DNA of 64,000 nucleotides from JBCCGI01 sp039029355 (lineage in GTDB: Bacteria; Planctomycetota; UBA1135; GCA-002686595). This document shows positions 16,957-25,652 of this stretch, piece by piece. The translations under genes and the position numbers were made by a program. Below the pieces are notes generated by a model. The model did no database searches, was not told where the DNA came from, and saw only the letters and a program-made list of their open reading frames with translations. How positions within the stretch are numbered: the first letter of the stretch is position 1; each line of letters begins with the position of its first letter. The DNA is taken from NCBI GenBank assembly GCA_039029355.1, contig JBCCGI010000001.1, positions 1 to 64,000 of the forward strand, written 5' to 3'.

Positions 16957-17151
16957 TCAGGGCACCGCAGGATCAACGCCCGCGGACGGGCCGCTCAGGA
17001 GAGCCCGAGCCTGAACCTCCGCCTCCAGATCGTCGATGAACCCGCTGAAGCCCTTGCGGGACATCCCGTCGAGCAAGAGCCCAAGAACAACGGCCAGCCC
17101 CTTGGGCTCGTAGTCGTACCTCATCCCCGTCTCGTACTCGCACTCGGTGGG
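16957..17151 (-). pseudogene. 3' remnant of an SRPBCC/polyketide-cyclase-like gene
   Basis: The reverse frame ending at the TGA at 16957-16959 encodes ECEYETGMRYDYEPKGLA, then LLLDGMSRKGFSGFIDDLEAEVQ, the typical C-terminal helix of START-like SRPBCC proteins. An in-frame stop at 17152-17154 cuts it off, with no start or earlier domain upstream. About 62 codons remain of a family normally 140-160 residues long. Upstream frames to 17250 show no continuation. SRPBCC genes are often paired with small HTH or PadR regulators, which fits the PadR gene next to it on the same strand. Confidence 0.5.
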
Positions 17152-17253
17152 TCAACCGTCTGCCTGCTGCTTGCCTGGGCTTGGCTCTCTTCCGGCGACC
17201 CTTCCCCAACTGCGAGCCCTCGCGGTCGTGGTGATGGCTTGGAGCTCAACTCC

Positions 17254-17787
17254 CTAGGCCTCGCTCCAGCGCGCTCGCGCTTCCGCCAACCACGCCAACC
17301 GCGCGCGCCCCAGCCGGCGTGCGTTGTCGTTCGCCAACTCCGCCCCGAGCGTTTGCGCCCCGCCCCCCTCGAACTCATCCACGAGCGCGAGGTGGTCGCG
17401 CACGGCCTGCTCGGCGTCGTCGAGCCAGGCCAGGCGGGCGGCGGCGGGGAGCTCTTCGAGGAAGAGCATGCGGGTGCGCAGGGGATCGTCCGCAGCGACT
17501 TCGCGCGCGTCGAGGGAAGACTTCAACCACGCGCGCAACGCCGCGCGGCCCGAGCGCGTGATCGTGTACTCGAGCGCCTTGCGGCGGCCGGTATCCGCCG
17601 CGCGCGACGCGACGAGCCCACGCTCCTCCACGCGCTCCAACAGGGGATAGATCGAGCCGGCCGAGCCGCTGAAGCACGCCGACGGCGACGCCTGAAAGCG
17701 CTGTCGCAGCTTGTACGCGGTACACGGGCCGAGGGTGGCCACGCAGCCCAGGGTGACGGCTTCGAGCTCGGTGACGGGAATCGCCAT
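17254..17787 (-). CDS. PadR family transcriptional regulator
   Basis: This is a 177-aa regulator starting at the ATG at 17787 (MAIPVTELEAVTLGCV). Residues 5-90 form the PadR winged helix, with TAYKLRQRFQ and SIYPLLERVEERGLVASRAADTGRRKALEYTITRSGRAALRAWL seen in sequence. The C-terminal half is the helical Vir_Act_alpha_C-type dimerisation region (RMLFLEELPAAARLAWLDDAEQAVRDHLALVDEF). A perfect palindrome with ATAGTAC arms lies 27 bp upstream, a probable PadR operator for autorepression. PadR proteins repress genes for transport or detoxification of aromatic or membrane-active compounds. Its target here may have been the decayed SRPBCC gene or the protease-like gene on the other side. Confidence 0.92.
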   Translation of the reverse strand: MAIPVTELEAVTLGCVATLGPCTAYKLRQRFQASPSACFSGSAGSIYPLLERVEERGLVASRAADTGRRKALEYTITRSGRAALRAWLKSSLDAREVAADDPLRTRMLFLEELPAAARLAWLDDAEQAVRDHLALVDEFEGGGAQTLGAELANDNARRLGRARLAWLAEARARWSEA

Positions 17788-17813
17788 GGCCACGATCCTA
17801 CCACTACCGGCAA

Positions 17814-17832
17814 ATAGTACGATTCGTACTAT
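17814..17832. promoter_or_regulatory. perfect palindrome ATAGTACG-ATT-CGTACTAT, candidate PadR operator
   Basis: Two perfect 8-bp arms (17814-17821, 17825-17832) are separated by 3 bp in the divergent region between the PadR gene and the retropepsin-like gene. The TAGTAC...GTACTA form resembles operators of PadR proteins. An AT-rich symmetric site in this GC-rich context is unlikely to be chance. Confidence 0.75.
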
Positions 17833-17913
17833 CAGGCTCACCAAGCACCCCGTAGGCGCCCTAGGATCGATCCCCCGGCGCACGCGCCGACTTCCCCGCG
17901 ATCGGAGCCTTCC

Positions 17914-19986
17914 ATGCAAGCAAGCCATCTCCTCCTCCCGATGCTCTCCGCCCTGGCCTCGCGGCGCTGCCCGCGCTGCGCCGGCGCGGGCATGCTCGCC
18001 CTCTTCGCCAGCGTCGCTCCCGCCCAGGAGGCGCCCGACACGCCCACGCGGACGGTGCACATCGAGGGCCCGGTGGACCTGCCGATTCAAATGGCGGGCA
18101 CCCACGTGGTCGTCGACGGCGTGCGCGTCAACGGCGAAGGGCCGCTGCGCTTCCTGGTCGACACGGGCGCACAGGGCGCCGGCCGCGTGGACAGCGCGCT
18201 CGCGGAGCGGCTGGGACTCGAGCCCGTCGACGAGGTGCTCGGCGGCGACGGGACGGGACGGCCCGGCCGCGCGATGCCCGTGTACCGCCTCGACAGCCTC
18301 GAGCTTGCGGGTCTACGCGCCGAAGGCGTGCGCGTGCTGTCGCGCGACTACAACCCACCCGCGGCCGTCGCCGCACGCGGCGGGCGCATCGACGGAATCC
18401 TGGGCATCGACCTCTTCGCCGAGCTCCTTCTGACGATCGACTACCCCGCACAACGACTGCGCCTCGAGCGCGGCGCGCTGCCCGAGCCCGACGGACGCGA
18501 GGTGCTCGCGCTCGAACCCAACAGCCCCGTGCCCGCCTTCACGATCGAGCTCGCGGGAACGACGCAACACGCCTACATCGACACGGGCGCCATGGGCCCC
18601 GCGAGCCTGCCAGGCGCACTCGCGGACGCGCTGCCGCTGCTAGGCGAGCCGCGCGTCGTCGGACGCGCGCGTACCGTCAGCGGCGAGTTCGAGCTGCGCG
18701 CGGCAACGCTCGACGGCGAGCTCGCAATCGGGCGTCACGTGCTCTTCCAGCCCGAGGTGATGTTCGGAGGTCCGCTGCAGGATGCGGTGCTAGGCGCGGA
18801 CGTGCTGCGCGACTACGCACTGACGGTGGACCAAGCAAACAACCGCGTACGCTTCCTGCACGGCGGCCGAGCGGCGCACGCATCGGCGCCGGAACGCACG
18901 CGCCTGCCGGTCGCCGAGGCGCGCGTGCCGCTCCCCACCGTGAACGGCCGTCCGGTCATCGAGGCCAAGATCGGCGACGCAGGCCCCTTCCGTTTCGTGC
19001 TCGACACGGGAGCGTCTCGCGCGGTGCTACACGCGGGCCTGGCGCGTGAGCTGGGGTTGGAATCGCTCGGCGAGACGCCGATCGGCGTGCCGGGCAGCGA
19101 AACGCGCTTGCCCGCGAAAGAGCACGTGCTCGCGACGGTGAGCGTCGGCCCCGCGACGTTCCGCGGAGTGCCGGCGTACTCTCTCGACGACCCGATCATG
19201 AACCTCCTGGGCAATGTGCAGGGCATCGTCGGCCTGCCGCTCTTCCACGACCTCCTAGTGACGCTCGACCCGAGCGCCAACGAGCTCGTGCTCGCCCACG
19301 GCTTCCTGGACGCCACCGCAATCCCCTACCGCCTCGACGCGGACGGCCTGCCGGAGTTCGAGATCAAACTCGCCGGCCAGCCGCTGCGCGCTCACTTGGA
19401 CACGGGCAACCCGGGCAAGCTGACCATCCCGTCGCGCGCCGCGCAGGAGCTGCCGTTCGTGCACGAGCCACGCGTGATCGGACACGCGCGCACGGTTAGC
19501 GGGGACTTTGAGCTGCGCGGCGCGCCGTTGGAGGGAAGCGCGCACGTGCTTGGGATGCAACTCGACGGCCCGATGGTCGTGCTGCACGACTGGAACGACT
19601 ACGCGAACATCGGCGGTGGGCTGATTGCGGGACGCGCGATGACGTTCGACCAGCGCGGTCGACGATTCGCGCTGGGAGAGACGGAAGGAGCTGCGGCGCA
19701 ACCACAGCGCGTCGTGCAGCGGGGAGGCGAGAACCGAAAGTCGTACGGCCTGATGCTCGCGATGACTTCGTCGGGTCCGATCGGGCTGCAAGGCGTGGTT
19801 CCGGGGAGCGTGGCGGAAGAGGCGGGGCTTCTGGCTGGCGACACGATCGTGGGGCTCAACGGGGTCGACGTCGACGAGCTCGACCTCGAAGCGCGCGGAG
19901 CGGCGTTTCGGGCTTCGACTCTCGGGCTGACGGTCGAGCGGGAAGACGAGCGACTCCACTTTGAGCTGAGTCACGAACGGCCGTAG
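17914..19986 (+). CDS. secreted multi-lobed retropepsin-like aspartyl protease with C-terminal PDZ domain
   Basis: This is a 690-aa protein with a signal peptide (cleavage near residue 38, VAPAQEA). It contains four retropepsin-like lobes, each with a catalytic-type Asp-Thr-Gly: LVDTGAQG (83-85), YIDTGAMG (223-225), VLDTGASR (364-366) and HLDTGNPG (496-498). Lobes 2 and 4 are most alike (both followed by PRV(V/I)G(R/H)ARTVSG(E/D)FELR), as are lobes 1 and 3, so an ancestral two-lobe unit was duplicated. Hydrophobic GILGIDLF and GIVGLPLF motifs fit the family. Residues 610-690 form a PDZ domain (YGLMLAM ... VVPGSVAEEAGLLAGDTIVGLNG). A periplasmic peptidase or peptide-binding function is inferred. 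It is divergent from the PadR gene. Confidence 0.88.
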   Translation: MQASHLLLPMLSALASRRCPRCAGAGMLALFASVAPAQEAPDTPTRTVHIEGPVDLPIQMAGTHVVVDGVRVNGEGPLRFLVDTGAQGAGRVDSALAERLGLEPVDEVLGGDGTGRPGRAMPVYRLDSLELAGLRAEGVRVLSRDYNPPAAVAARGGRIDGILGIDLFAELLLTIDYPAQRLRLERGALPEPDGREVLALEPNSPVPAFTIELAGTTQHAYIDTGAMGPASLPGALADALPLLGEPRVVGRARTVSGEFELRAATLDGELAIGRHVLFQPEVMFGGPLQDAVLGADVLRDYALTVDQANNRVRFLHGGRAAHASAPERTRLPVAEARVPLPTVNGRPVIEAKIGDAGPFRFVLDTGASRAVLHAGLARELGLESLGETPIGVPGSETRLPAKEHVLATVSVGPATFRGVPAYSLDDPIMNLLGNVQGIVGLPLFHDLLVTLDPSANELVLAHGFLDATAIPYRLDADGLPEFEIKLAGQPLRAHLDTGNPGKLTIPSRAAQELPFVHEPRVIGHARTVSGDFELRGAPLEGSAHVLGMQLDGPMVVLHDWNDYANIGGGLIAGRAMTFDQRGRRFALGETEGAAAQPQRVVQRGGENRKSYGLMLAMTSSGPIGLQGVVPGSVAEEAGLLAGDTIVGLNGVDVDELDLEARGAAFRASTLGLTVEREDERLHFELSHERP

Positions 19987-20209
19987 ATCTCCGAGGCCAA
20001 GGGGCGACCGAACAGTCGCCAAGGCGAAGCGGTACGTCGGGCGAGGCTTGGATCCCCGCTTGGGAGAAGAGGCTCTGCCGTCGCAAGTGGTTGGCCGGGT
20101 AGGTCTCGCGACGCCCCACGGGTCCTTGCGGATGACGGGCCGAAGGCTGAGCCGCAGTTCGGGGAGGAGAGATGCAGTGCCACAGCCCGTCCGGTACTTT
20201 GGGCCTCAT

Positions 20210-20250
20210 GCGCCCGTAGCTCAGCAGGATAGAGCACCGGTTTCCTAAAC
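20210..20250 (+). pseudogene. 5' half of tRNA-Arg(CCT), disrupted; carries attL
   Basis: The sequence runs from the acceptor stem GCGCCCG through the D arm (GCTCAGCAGGATAGAGC) into the anticodon loop TTCCTAA and stops being tRNA after 20250. The last 21 bases (20230-20250) recur exactly at 36782-36802, where the missing 3' half continues. Joining 20210-20250 to 36803-36838 gives a complete 77-nt tRNA-Arg(CCT) with CCA and a perfect CCGGT/ACCGG anticodon stem. The gene was therefore split in its anticodon loop by integration. Confidence 0.95.
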
Positions 20251-20430
20251 GCGGACGGCTCCCGCGCAAAGCGCACGCAACTACCCCGCAGGTGCACGCT
20301 GCCGAGTTTTTCTGCTCGGAAACTTCGCACTCTACGTACCCGCAAGGCGCACGCGCTCGACACCTTGGCGACGCCTTGGTGGATGAAACTCAAGGCGGAT
20401 GCGTCGATGTGAAGGCATGGTTGAATTGCC

Positions 20431-21675
20431 ATGCCGAACGCGAAGTTGAAGCTCACGAAGAGCGCTGTTGAGAAGCGCTGTCTGCCCCCGGAGGCGGGCG
20501 AGACGAACAGCAAGGGAAGGCCTATCGACGCCTTGACGTACTGGGACACAGAGCTGGGCGGCTTCGGAATGATCGTACGCCGCTCCGGTCGGCGCACGTG
20601 GTTCGTGCAGAAGGACATCAAGGGCAAGACCCGTTCGGTGTCGATCGGGCAGTACCCCGCTTGGACGCCCGACATGGCTCGGAAGCAGGCGATGGAGCTG
20701 ATCGTCGAGATGGACTCGGGCGTAGATCCGAACGCCCGGGCACGGGAGGAGCAGGCTCGCGGGACCACCCTCGCTGAAGCCATCGAGTGGCATCAGACGG
20801 CGATGCGGGCAAAACAGTGCGCCCCGCGGTCCATTGAGACCATTCAGGAGGAGAGCGAGCGACACCTCGGCGACTGGATGCGCCGCGCTCTGGCGTCGAT
20901 CACGCGCAACGAGTGCGCACTGAGACATGAGAGGATCACCAAGGCGTTTGGGCCGCACGCCGCGAACCGGGCTCTGGCCCAGTTCCGAGCGGTCTACAAC
21001 ACGGCCACACGTCGCCTGGAGAACATGCCGCCCAACCCGACGAGGTCGGTGACGTTCAACAAGGTTCGGCGGCGACGCGAGCCCATCAAGTGGGCCGAGA
21101 TGCCGCTTTGGCGACGGCGTGTAGATGCCATCGCCAACCCGATACGACGGGACCTGCAACTGTTCTTGGTGTTCACCGGGCTGCGCTCGACCGACGCACG
21201 AACGGTTCGCTGGGAGCACGTGGACTTCGACAAGGGCACGCTGCACCGTCCCAAGCCCAAGGGAGGCGAAGACCGGGCGTTCACCGTCCCGGTGTCGGAG
21301 GTGGTTCTCGAGATCCTGCGGCGGCGGCGCGACGAGAACCCCCTCATCTACCCCGACGACAAGGGGTGGGTCTTCCCGTCCACCGACATAAAGGGCCAGG
21401 TCACCTACGTGAGGCAGCCACGTGAATCGCGGTACGACGAGCGGGGTATGAAGGTGAATTACCTCCCGACGCCGCACCGCCTGCGCGACACCTTTGCATC
21501 GGCGGCCCACGAGGCCCGCGTACACCCCCTCGACCTCAAGGTCCTGATGAACCACTCCCTCCCGGCCGGAGATGACGTTACCGAGGGGTACATCCGGCCC
21601 AGCATCGAGCACCTGCGGGGCTGCGTGGAGCAGATCGCAACGTTCCTTCGGGAGAAGATGCGGGATGACCGATAG
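20431..21675 (+). CDS. tyrosine-type site-specific recombinase (integrase)
   Basis: This is a 414-aa integrase of the P4-like type. The N-terminal 100 residues (LGGFGMIVRRSGRRTWFVQKDIKGKTRSVSIGQYP in sequence) are the arm-binding DUF4102-like domain. Residues 112-210 are the SAM-like core-binding domain. The catalytic domain shows Arg252 (TGLRSTDA), the HxxR pair His349/Arg352 (PHRLRDTF), His375 (LMNHSL) and the nucleophile Tyr387 (TEGYIRP). All catalytic residues are present, so the enzyme is probably active. It lies next to attL and presumably recombines the 21-bp tRNA-Arg core. Its stop overlaps the start of the next gene, so the two are likely translated together. Confidence 0.96.
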   Translation: MPNAKLKLTKSAVEKRCLPPEAGETNSKGRPIDALTYWDTELGGFGMIVRRSGRRTWFVQKDIKGKTRSVSIGQYPAWTPDMARKQAMELIVEMDSGVDPNARAREEQARGTTLAEAIEWHQTAMRAKQCAPRSIETIQEESERHLGDWMRRALASITRNECALRHERITKAFGPHAANRALAQFRAVYNTATRRLENMPPNPTRSVTFNKVRRRREPIKWAEMPLWRRRVDAIANPIRRDLQLFLVFTGLRSTDARTVRWEHVDFDKGTLHRPKPKGGEDRAFTVPVSEVVLEILRRRRDENPLIYPDDKGWVFPSTDIKGQVTYVRQPRESRYDERGMKVNYLPTPHRLRDTFASAAHEARVHPLDLKVLMNHSLPAGDDVTEGYIRPSIEHLRGCVEQIATFLREKMRDDR

Positions 21676-22147
21676 AGACAACGTGTACGACTACTCGGAG
21701 TACCTGACCCCGCCGACGCCACGGCAGCTCGCCAATCTCGATAGCCTGATCGAAGAACTGCTGGCGGCCCGCGAACGGAATGACCAGAAGGTCAGCCACC
21801 AGCTCGCCTGCACTGAGATCCCGGAGGAGATGCATACGCTCCACCTGGACGAGCACATCACGGCGTCCGGAGTCCGGGTCACCCTCGACCGGTCCATCAG
21901 GATCAACGTGCCCGCCGAGACGCGACGCGACGTACACGAATGGCTGGCCACCGCAGGTCATACGGAAGTTCTTTCCGCCATACGGGGCCCGTTCAAGACC
22001 AAGCAGCAGATGCGCAAGGCTGAGGCCGCTGCTCTGGCTCCGCTGGTCGCTCACCTCCTTGAAGAAGGGACTGCGGTCCCTCTCGACAAGATCAACGTCT
22101 CGCACACCTGGAAAGTCAAGGTCGCCCAGCCGCGTAGAGCGGGGTAG
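21665..22147 (+). CDS. hypothetical element protein (160 aa)
   Basis: I do not recognise this 160-aa protein. The ATG at 21665 lies 11 bp inside the integrase gene, which indicates translational coupling. The sequence is mixed alpha/beta and charged, without signal peptide or membrane segment. The middle part HLDEHITASGVRVTLDRSIRINVPAETRRDVHEWL looks like a strand-helix unit. It ends in a basic tail (KVKVAQPRRAG), so nucleic-acid binding is possible. The overlap with integrase suggests a role in excision or integration control. Confidence 0.7.
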   Translation: MTDRDNVYDYSEYLTPPTPRQLANLDSLIEELLAARERNDQKVSHQLACTEIPEEMHTLHLDEHITASGVRVTLDRSIRINVPAETRRDVHEWLATAGHTEVLSAIRGPFKTKQQMRKAEAAALAPLVAHLLEEGTAVPLDKINVSHTWKVKVAQPRRAG

Positions 22148-22244
22148 ATTGAGAGTACAAGCCCCGTCGACTTACCGGTGGCGGGCACGGAACCAACCGT
22201 CTGTTCCATTAGCGCACAGCGCTAGGCCGGGGAGCGGGCTCGAA

Positions 22245-22260
22245 TCGACCTGGAGGTCGA
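22245..22260. promoter_or_regulatory. palindrome TCGACCT-GG-AGGTCGA in element control region
   Basis: Perfect 7-bp arms (22245-22251, 22254-22260) lie in the 168-bp gap between the integrase operon and the first AlpA-like gene, 56 bp before its ATG. This is the usual place for an operator or excisionase site. Function is inferred from symmetry and position. Confidence 0.45.
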
Positions 22261-22315
22261 CGAGTCCGCTTTCTTCGTATTCGGACCGTCTGCCTCCTCG
22301 ACCGGAGCAGACGAC

Positions 22316-22585
22316 ATGTCTCAGTCCGAATACCTGACCATTCGCGAGTTCGCCCAGTACGTGGGCATCAGCCACCGCACCCTCGAAGGGTGGAAGCGCA
22401 AGGGCTACTTGCCGCCGCCCTACGAGCTGACTTCGCGGATCCACAAGTGGAAGCGCAGTGAGATTGATGCCTGGTTCTCATTGAAGCAGCGCGGCCAGTG
22501 CGACGACTGGCTCGAACTCCGCGGAGATCTTGGCCCCATCAAGGCGTGGAAGCAGGTCCTTTCGCGTCTCGACGAAGAGGCATAG
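22316..22585 (+). CDS. small HTH DNA-binding protein (excisionase/AlpA-like)
   Basis: This is an 89-aa protein with a MerR/AlpA-type winged HTH: YLTIREFAQYVGISHRTLEGWKRKGYLPPPY, then the wing SRIHKWKRSEIDAWF. The pattern (L-T-x-x-E-A/F-A followed by RTLExWxxxGxLP and a W/F-closing wing) is that of phage excisionases and AlpA activators. A C-terminal extension of about 35 residues is not typical and is unassigned. It probably controls excision or expression of the replication genes that follow. Confidence 0.83.
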   Translation: MSQSEYLTIREFAQYVGISHRTLEGWKRKGYLPPPYELTSRIHKWKRSEIDAWFSLKQRGQCDDWLELRGDLGPIKAWKQVLSRLDEEA

Positions 22586-22676
22586 CGAGGAATCGCGGAG
22601 CAGAAAACCTGAGGTCGGCCAAGTCGACCCATGAGTTCTGCATGTCAATCGAACTCATACCAATGGAACCAAGAGC

Positions 22677-22862
22677 ATGATTCCCGAACTACTTACTCCG
22701 AAGGAGGCCGCCGTCTTCCTGCACATCTCTGAAGCGCAGCTCAAGGGATACCGCATGGAGGGCACTGGCCCCCGCTACGTGCGCATCAACGCGCGCGTGA
22801 TCCGCTACCGCATGCGCGATCTGCTCGCGTGGATCAACGACCGCGTTGAGGAAGTCGAATGA
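22677..22862 (+). CDS. small HTH protein (excisionase-like)
   Basis: This is a 61-aa protein, essentially one excisionase-type HTH: LLTPKEAAVFLHISEAQLKGYRMEGTGPRYVRI, followed by the wing VIRYRMRDLLAWIND. This matches the HTH_17 family in length and motif. Its stop overlaps the next gene start by 4 bp (ATGA), so it heads a tightly coupled operon with the 129-aa protein and the primase-helicase. With the similar protein at 22316, the element has two such regulators, possibly one for excision and one for transcription. Confidence 0.85.
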   Translation: MIPELLTPKEAAVFLHISEAQLKGYRMEGTGPRYVRINARVIRYRMRDLLAWINDRVEEVE

Positions 22863-23248
22863 ACCTGCCTGTCATTCGAGTTGAGGCCGACAACGGCGAC
22901 CGCGTCGCAAGCGAAGCATTCCAGGCGCTCGTCGAATCCCATCCCGGCATCGTCGAGAGCGACGACGTGCCCTACCCGGTGAAGTGGCACAACGGCGTCT
23001 GCTGGCACTTCGGGATCCCACGGTCCGAGGTGCGTCAGGCACTCGCCGAGGCGGCGCTCTGGGTCGACGTGAACGGCGTGCCTATCGACCCCCCGCTGGG
23101 CGTCGTCCGAGTGGTGACCGAGTGGCTCCTGTCCTGGAACATCTCTGGACCGGAGTACGTCACCGAGTCCGAGGCCATGCGGATGGCCGGGGACGGCTGG
23201 GAGCGGCACCTCGCCGAAGCGAGGCGTTGGTTTGGAGAATCTCAATGA
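22859..23248 (+). CDS. hypothetical element protein upstream of primase-helicase (129 aa)
   Basis: I do not recognise this 129-aa protein. It overlaps both neighbours by 4 bp (ATGA at 22859 and 23245), so it is translationally coupled between the HTH protein and the primase-helicase. It is acidic and soluble, with a tryptophan-rich middle part (VKWHNGVCWHFGIPRSEVRQALAEAALWVDVNG). A role as replication accessory or loader is only suggested by position. Confidence 0.7.
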   Translation: MNLPVIRVEADNGDRVASEAFQALVESHPGIVESDDVPYPVKWHNGVCWHFGIPRSEVRQALAEAALWVDVNGVPIDPPLGVVRVVTEWLLSWNISGPEYVTESEAMRMAGDGWERHLAEARRWFGESQ

Positions 23249-25644
23249 GGCCCGACCCGCAGATAGCGGTGGACTTCCTCGCGCACCTATACCCCGACGG
23301 GCCGTGGGTGCTAACCGCGATCCTCGTGGAACGCCCGGAGAACAAGCGCCAGGAGGCCCCGCCCACCCGGACCTTCTACCCCGGCGACGACGTTGCCGCG
23401 TGGCTGAGAAAGTACGAGGGCGGGACGCACAACATCTACTTCAGCGTCAACAAGCCCAAGACGCCGTGCACGAAGAAGGCGAGCCGTCTGGAGATCGAGG
23501 AGATGCGCTTCCTGCACGTCGACCTCGATCCTCGCACGCCGGGGCCGGACGCCGACAAGGCGCAGCACAATCGCGACGAGCGCGAGCGCATCTTGGCCTT
23601 GCTCACCGAAAAGCTGCCCGAGGGAGTGCCCAAGCCCAGCGCAGTCATGTACAGCGGGGGCGGGTACTGGGGATTCTGGCGTCTCACGGAGCCGTTCTCG
23701 ATCCAAGAATCGGCGGATCGCTACGAGGAAGCCAAGCTGTACAACCTCCAACTGGAGGTGCTCTTCGGGGCGGACTCCTGCCACAACGTAGACCGCATCG
23801 CGCGCCTCCCAGGGACGATCAACTACCCGGACGAGAAGAAGAGGGCGAAGGGCAGGACCGCCGCCTTGGCGGAAGTGATCTACACCGCTGACGACGCTTA
23901 CCCTCTCTCGGAGTTCACGAAAGCGCCCCAGGTGCAAGCTCCGAGGATCAACACCAAGCCCGCCACGATCGACCTGGCCAACGTCAAGAGGATCGAATCC
24001 CTCGACGAGCTGCCGCCGACCGTACCGCAGCAGACCAAGGTGATGATCTCACTCGGGTACGACCCCGACGACCTGACGGCAGGTAGCTACGACACCCAAG
24101 GCCGGTCTGGACCGCTGTTCCACGTCTGCTGCGAGCTGGTCCGACAGGGGGTCCCGGACGAGACGATCTACTCGCTCATCACCGACCCGGGGTGGGACAT
24201 CAGCCAGTCGGTCATCGACGGGTCAAACCGCAACCCCGACGAGTACGCCAGGCGCCAGATCGGCCGGGCGAAGGAGTACGCGATCGACCCGGAGCTGGCA
24301 GAGCTGAACGCGAAGCACACCATCGCCCTGCTCGGTGGGGCCGTGCGGGTCCTCAACACGTCGATGGAGCAGGTGCCCGCGACGGGCATCCTCGCACCGA
24401 AGACGACACCTACCACCCCGAGCGGTATGGAGCTGTTCTACGCGAACCGCACCAAGACCACAGGCACGGGGGACAAGGCGAAGGCAGTGCCCCTGTGGCA
24501 GTGGTGGACTCGCCACCCCCTGAGCGCGCGGGCATCGGGTGTCGTGTTCGCGCCTGAGCGCGAGGTCGAGTCCGGAGTCTTCAACCTTTGGCACGGCTTC
24601 GCCGTCCCTCCCGCGCTGGGCGACTGCCAGCCGTTCCTCGACTTCTTGCACCGCCGCATGGCCAACGGGCGCGATGACGTCTACGAGTACATCCTCAACT
24701 GGCTGGCCCTCACGGTTCAGCGGCCGTGGGAACCCGTTGGGACCGCGCTCGTGCTGTACAGCAGGATGACCGGGACGGGGAAGAATGCGTTTGTCGACCT
24801 GTCGCTCGGGCTGATTCTCGGGCACAGCTTCCTTTACGTGACCTCTGAGAAGCACCTCTACGGACAGTTCTCCGGCCACCTGGCCACGACGGTAGCGCTC
24901 CACCTTGGCGAGGCCGCAACCGCTAGCTCGGAAGAGGCCGAAGGCCTGATGAAGGCCCTCGTCACCGACCGTACGAGAATGTCCGAGCGGAAGGGGATCG
25001 ACGGTGTTCCGGTCGCCAACTGTCTCCATGTGCTGATGTCCTCAAACCAGGATTGGATCCTGAGGGTGGCGCCAGAGGACCGGCGCTATTGCATCGTCGA
25101 CGTTTGCGAGGAGCGCATGCCCAAGGAGGAGTACGTCGACCTGCGGAAGCACATGCTTTCGGGAGGAGCCGCAGCCCTCCACGCCTTACTGGCCGCGCGC
25201 GACATCACGCGGTTCGATGTCGTGAGAGATCGCCCCGCCGGTAGCGTCGCGGGACTCCGGCAGAAGGCCCACTCTGTCGAGGGGCTTGATGCCGCGTGGT
25301 TCGAGATCCTCCAGTCCGGCGAACTGCCTGTGCCCTGTGAGGAGAGGGATGACGATTCGGTCTGGCTGCCCTCATCGAGCTTCCGCGAGTACCTGAACCT
25401 CACCCGACGGCCGAGGAAGCCGTACGGGTCGAACCTGCTGCGGAACCTGCTTGTGGGGCACGGTGACGCAGGGATGGGATTCAAGAAGGAGCGTCAGAAC
25501 GCCGTCCGCCAGAAGGGCCCCCAGGGCTACGTCATCCCGCCGCTGGCCGAGGCCCGGCGTAGGTGGGATGCGAGGCGCTTCCCGTACACCTGGGACGACG
25601 ACGGCGTGGCAGGGTGGATCGTGCCGCCCAGCGGGGGCTTCTAG
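23245..25644 (+). CDS. primase-polymerase/D5-like helicase replication protein
   Basis: This is a 799-aa protein. Residues about 10-200 look like a RepB-like/archaeo-eukaryotic primase module: MRFLHVDLDPR gives acidic Asp93 and Asp95, and SGGGYWGFWRL with HNVDRIARLPGTINYPDEKK gives the usual His/Arg/Lys motifs. Residues about 440-700 form a superfamily 3 / D5-type ATPase: Walker A in SRMTGTGKNAF (near 508-516), Walker-B-like LHLGEAATASSEEAEGLMKALVT and the sensor CLHVLMSSNQDW, with EDRRYCIVDV following. This primase-helicase layout is typical of P4-like satellites and integrative plasmids and supports self-replication after excision. The ATG at 23245 overlaps the preceding stop. A candidate origin with iteron-like repeats lies just downstream. 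Confidence 0.92.
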   Translation: MRPDPQIAVDFLAHLYPDGPWVLTAILVERPENKRQEAPPTRTFYPGDDVAAWLRKYEGGTHNIYFSVNKPKTPCTKKASRLEIEEMRFLHVDLDPRTPGPDADKAQHNRDERERILALLTEKLPEGVPKPSAVMYSGGGYWGFWRLTEPFSIQESADRYEEAKLYNLQLEVLFGADSCHNVDRIARLPGTINYPDEKKRAKGRTAALAEVIYTADDAYPLSEFTKAPQVQAPRINTKPATIDLANVKRIESLDELPPTVPQQTKVMISLGYDPDDLTAGSYDTQGRSGPLFHVCCELVRQGVPDETIYSLITDPGWDISQSVIDGSNRNPDEYARRQIGRAKEYAIDPELAELNAKHTIALLGGAVRVLNTSMEQVPATGILAPKTTPTTPSGMELFYANRTKTTGTGDKAKAVPLWQWWTRHPLSARASGVVFAPEREVESGVFNLWHGFAVPPALGDCQPFLDFLHRRMANGRDDVYEYILNWLALTVQRPWEPVGTALVLYSRMTGTGKNAFVDLSLGLILGHSFLYVTSEKHLYGQFSGHLATTVALHLGEAATASSEEAEGLMKALVTDRTRMSERKGIDGVPVANCLHVLMSSNQDWILRVAPEDRRYCIVDVCEERMPKEEYVDLRKHMLSGGAAALHALLAARDITRFDVVRDRPAGSVAGLRQKAHSVEGLDAAWFEILQSGELPVPCEERDDDSVWLPSSSFREYLNLTRRPRKPYGSNLLRNLLVGHGDAGMGFKKERQNAVRQKGPQGYVIPPLAEARRRWDARRFPYTWDDDGVAGWIVPPSGGF

Positions 25645-25652
25645 CCCCGACC

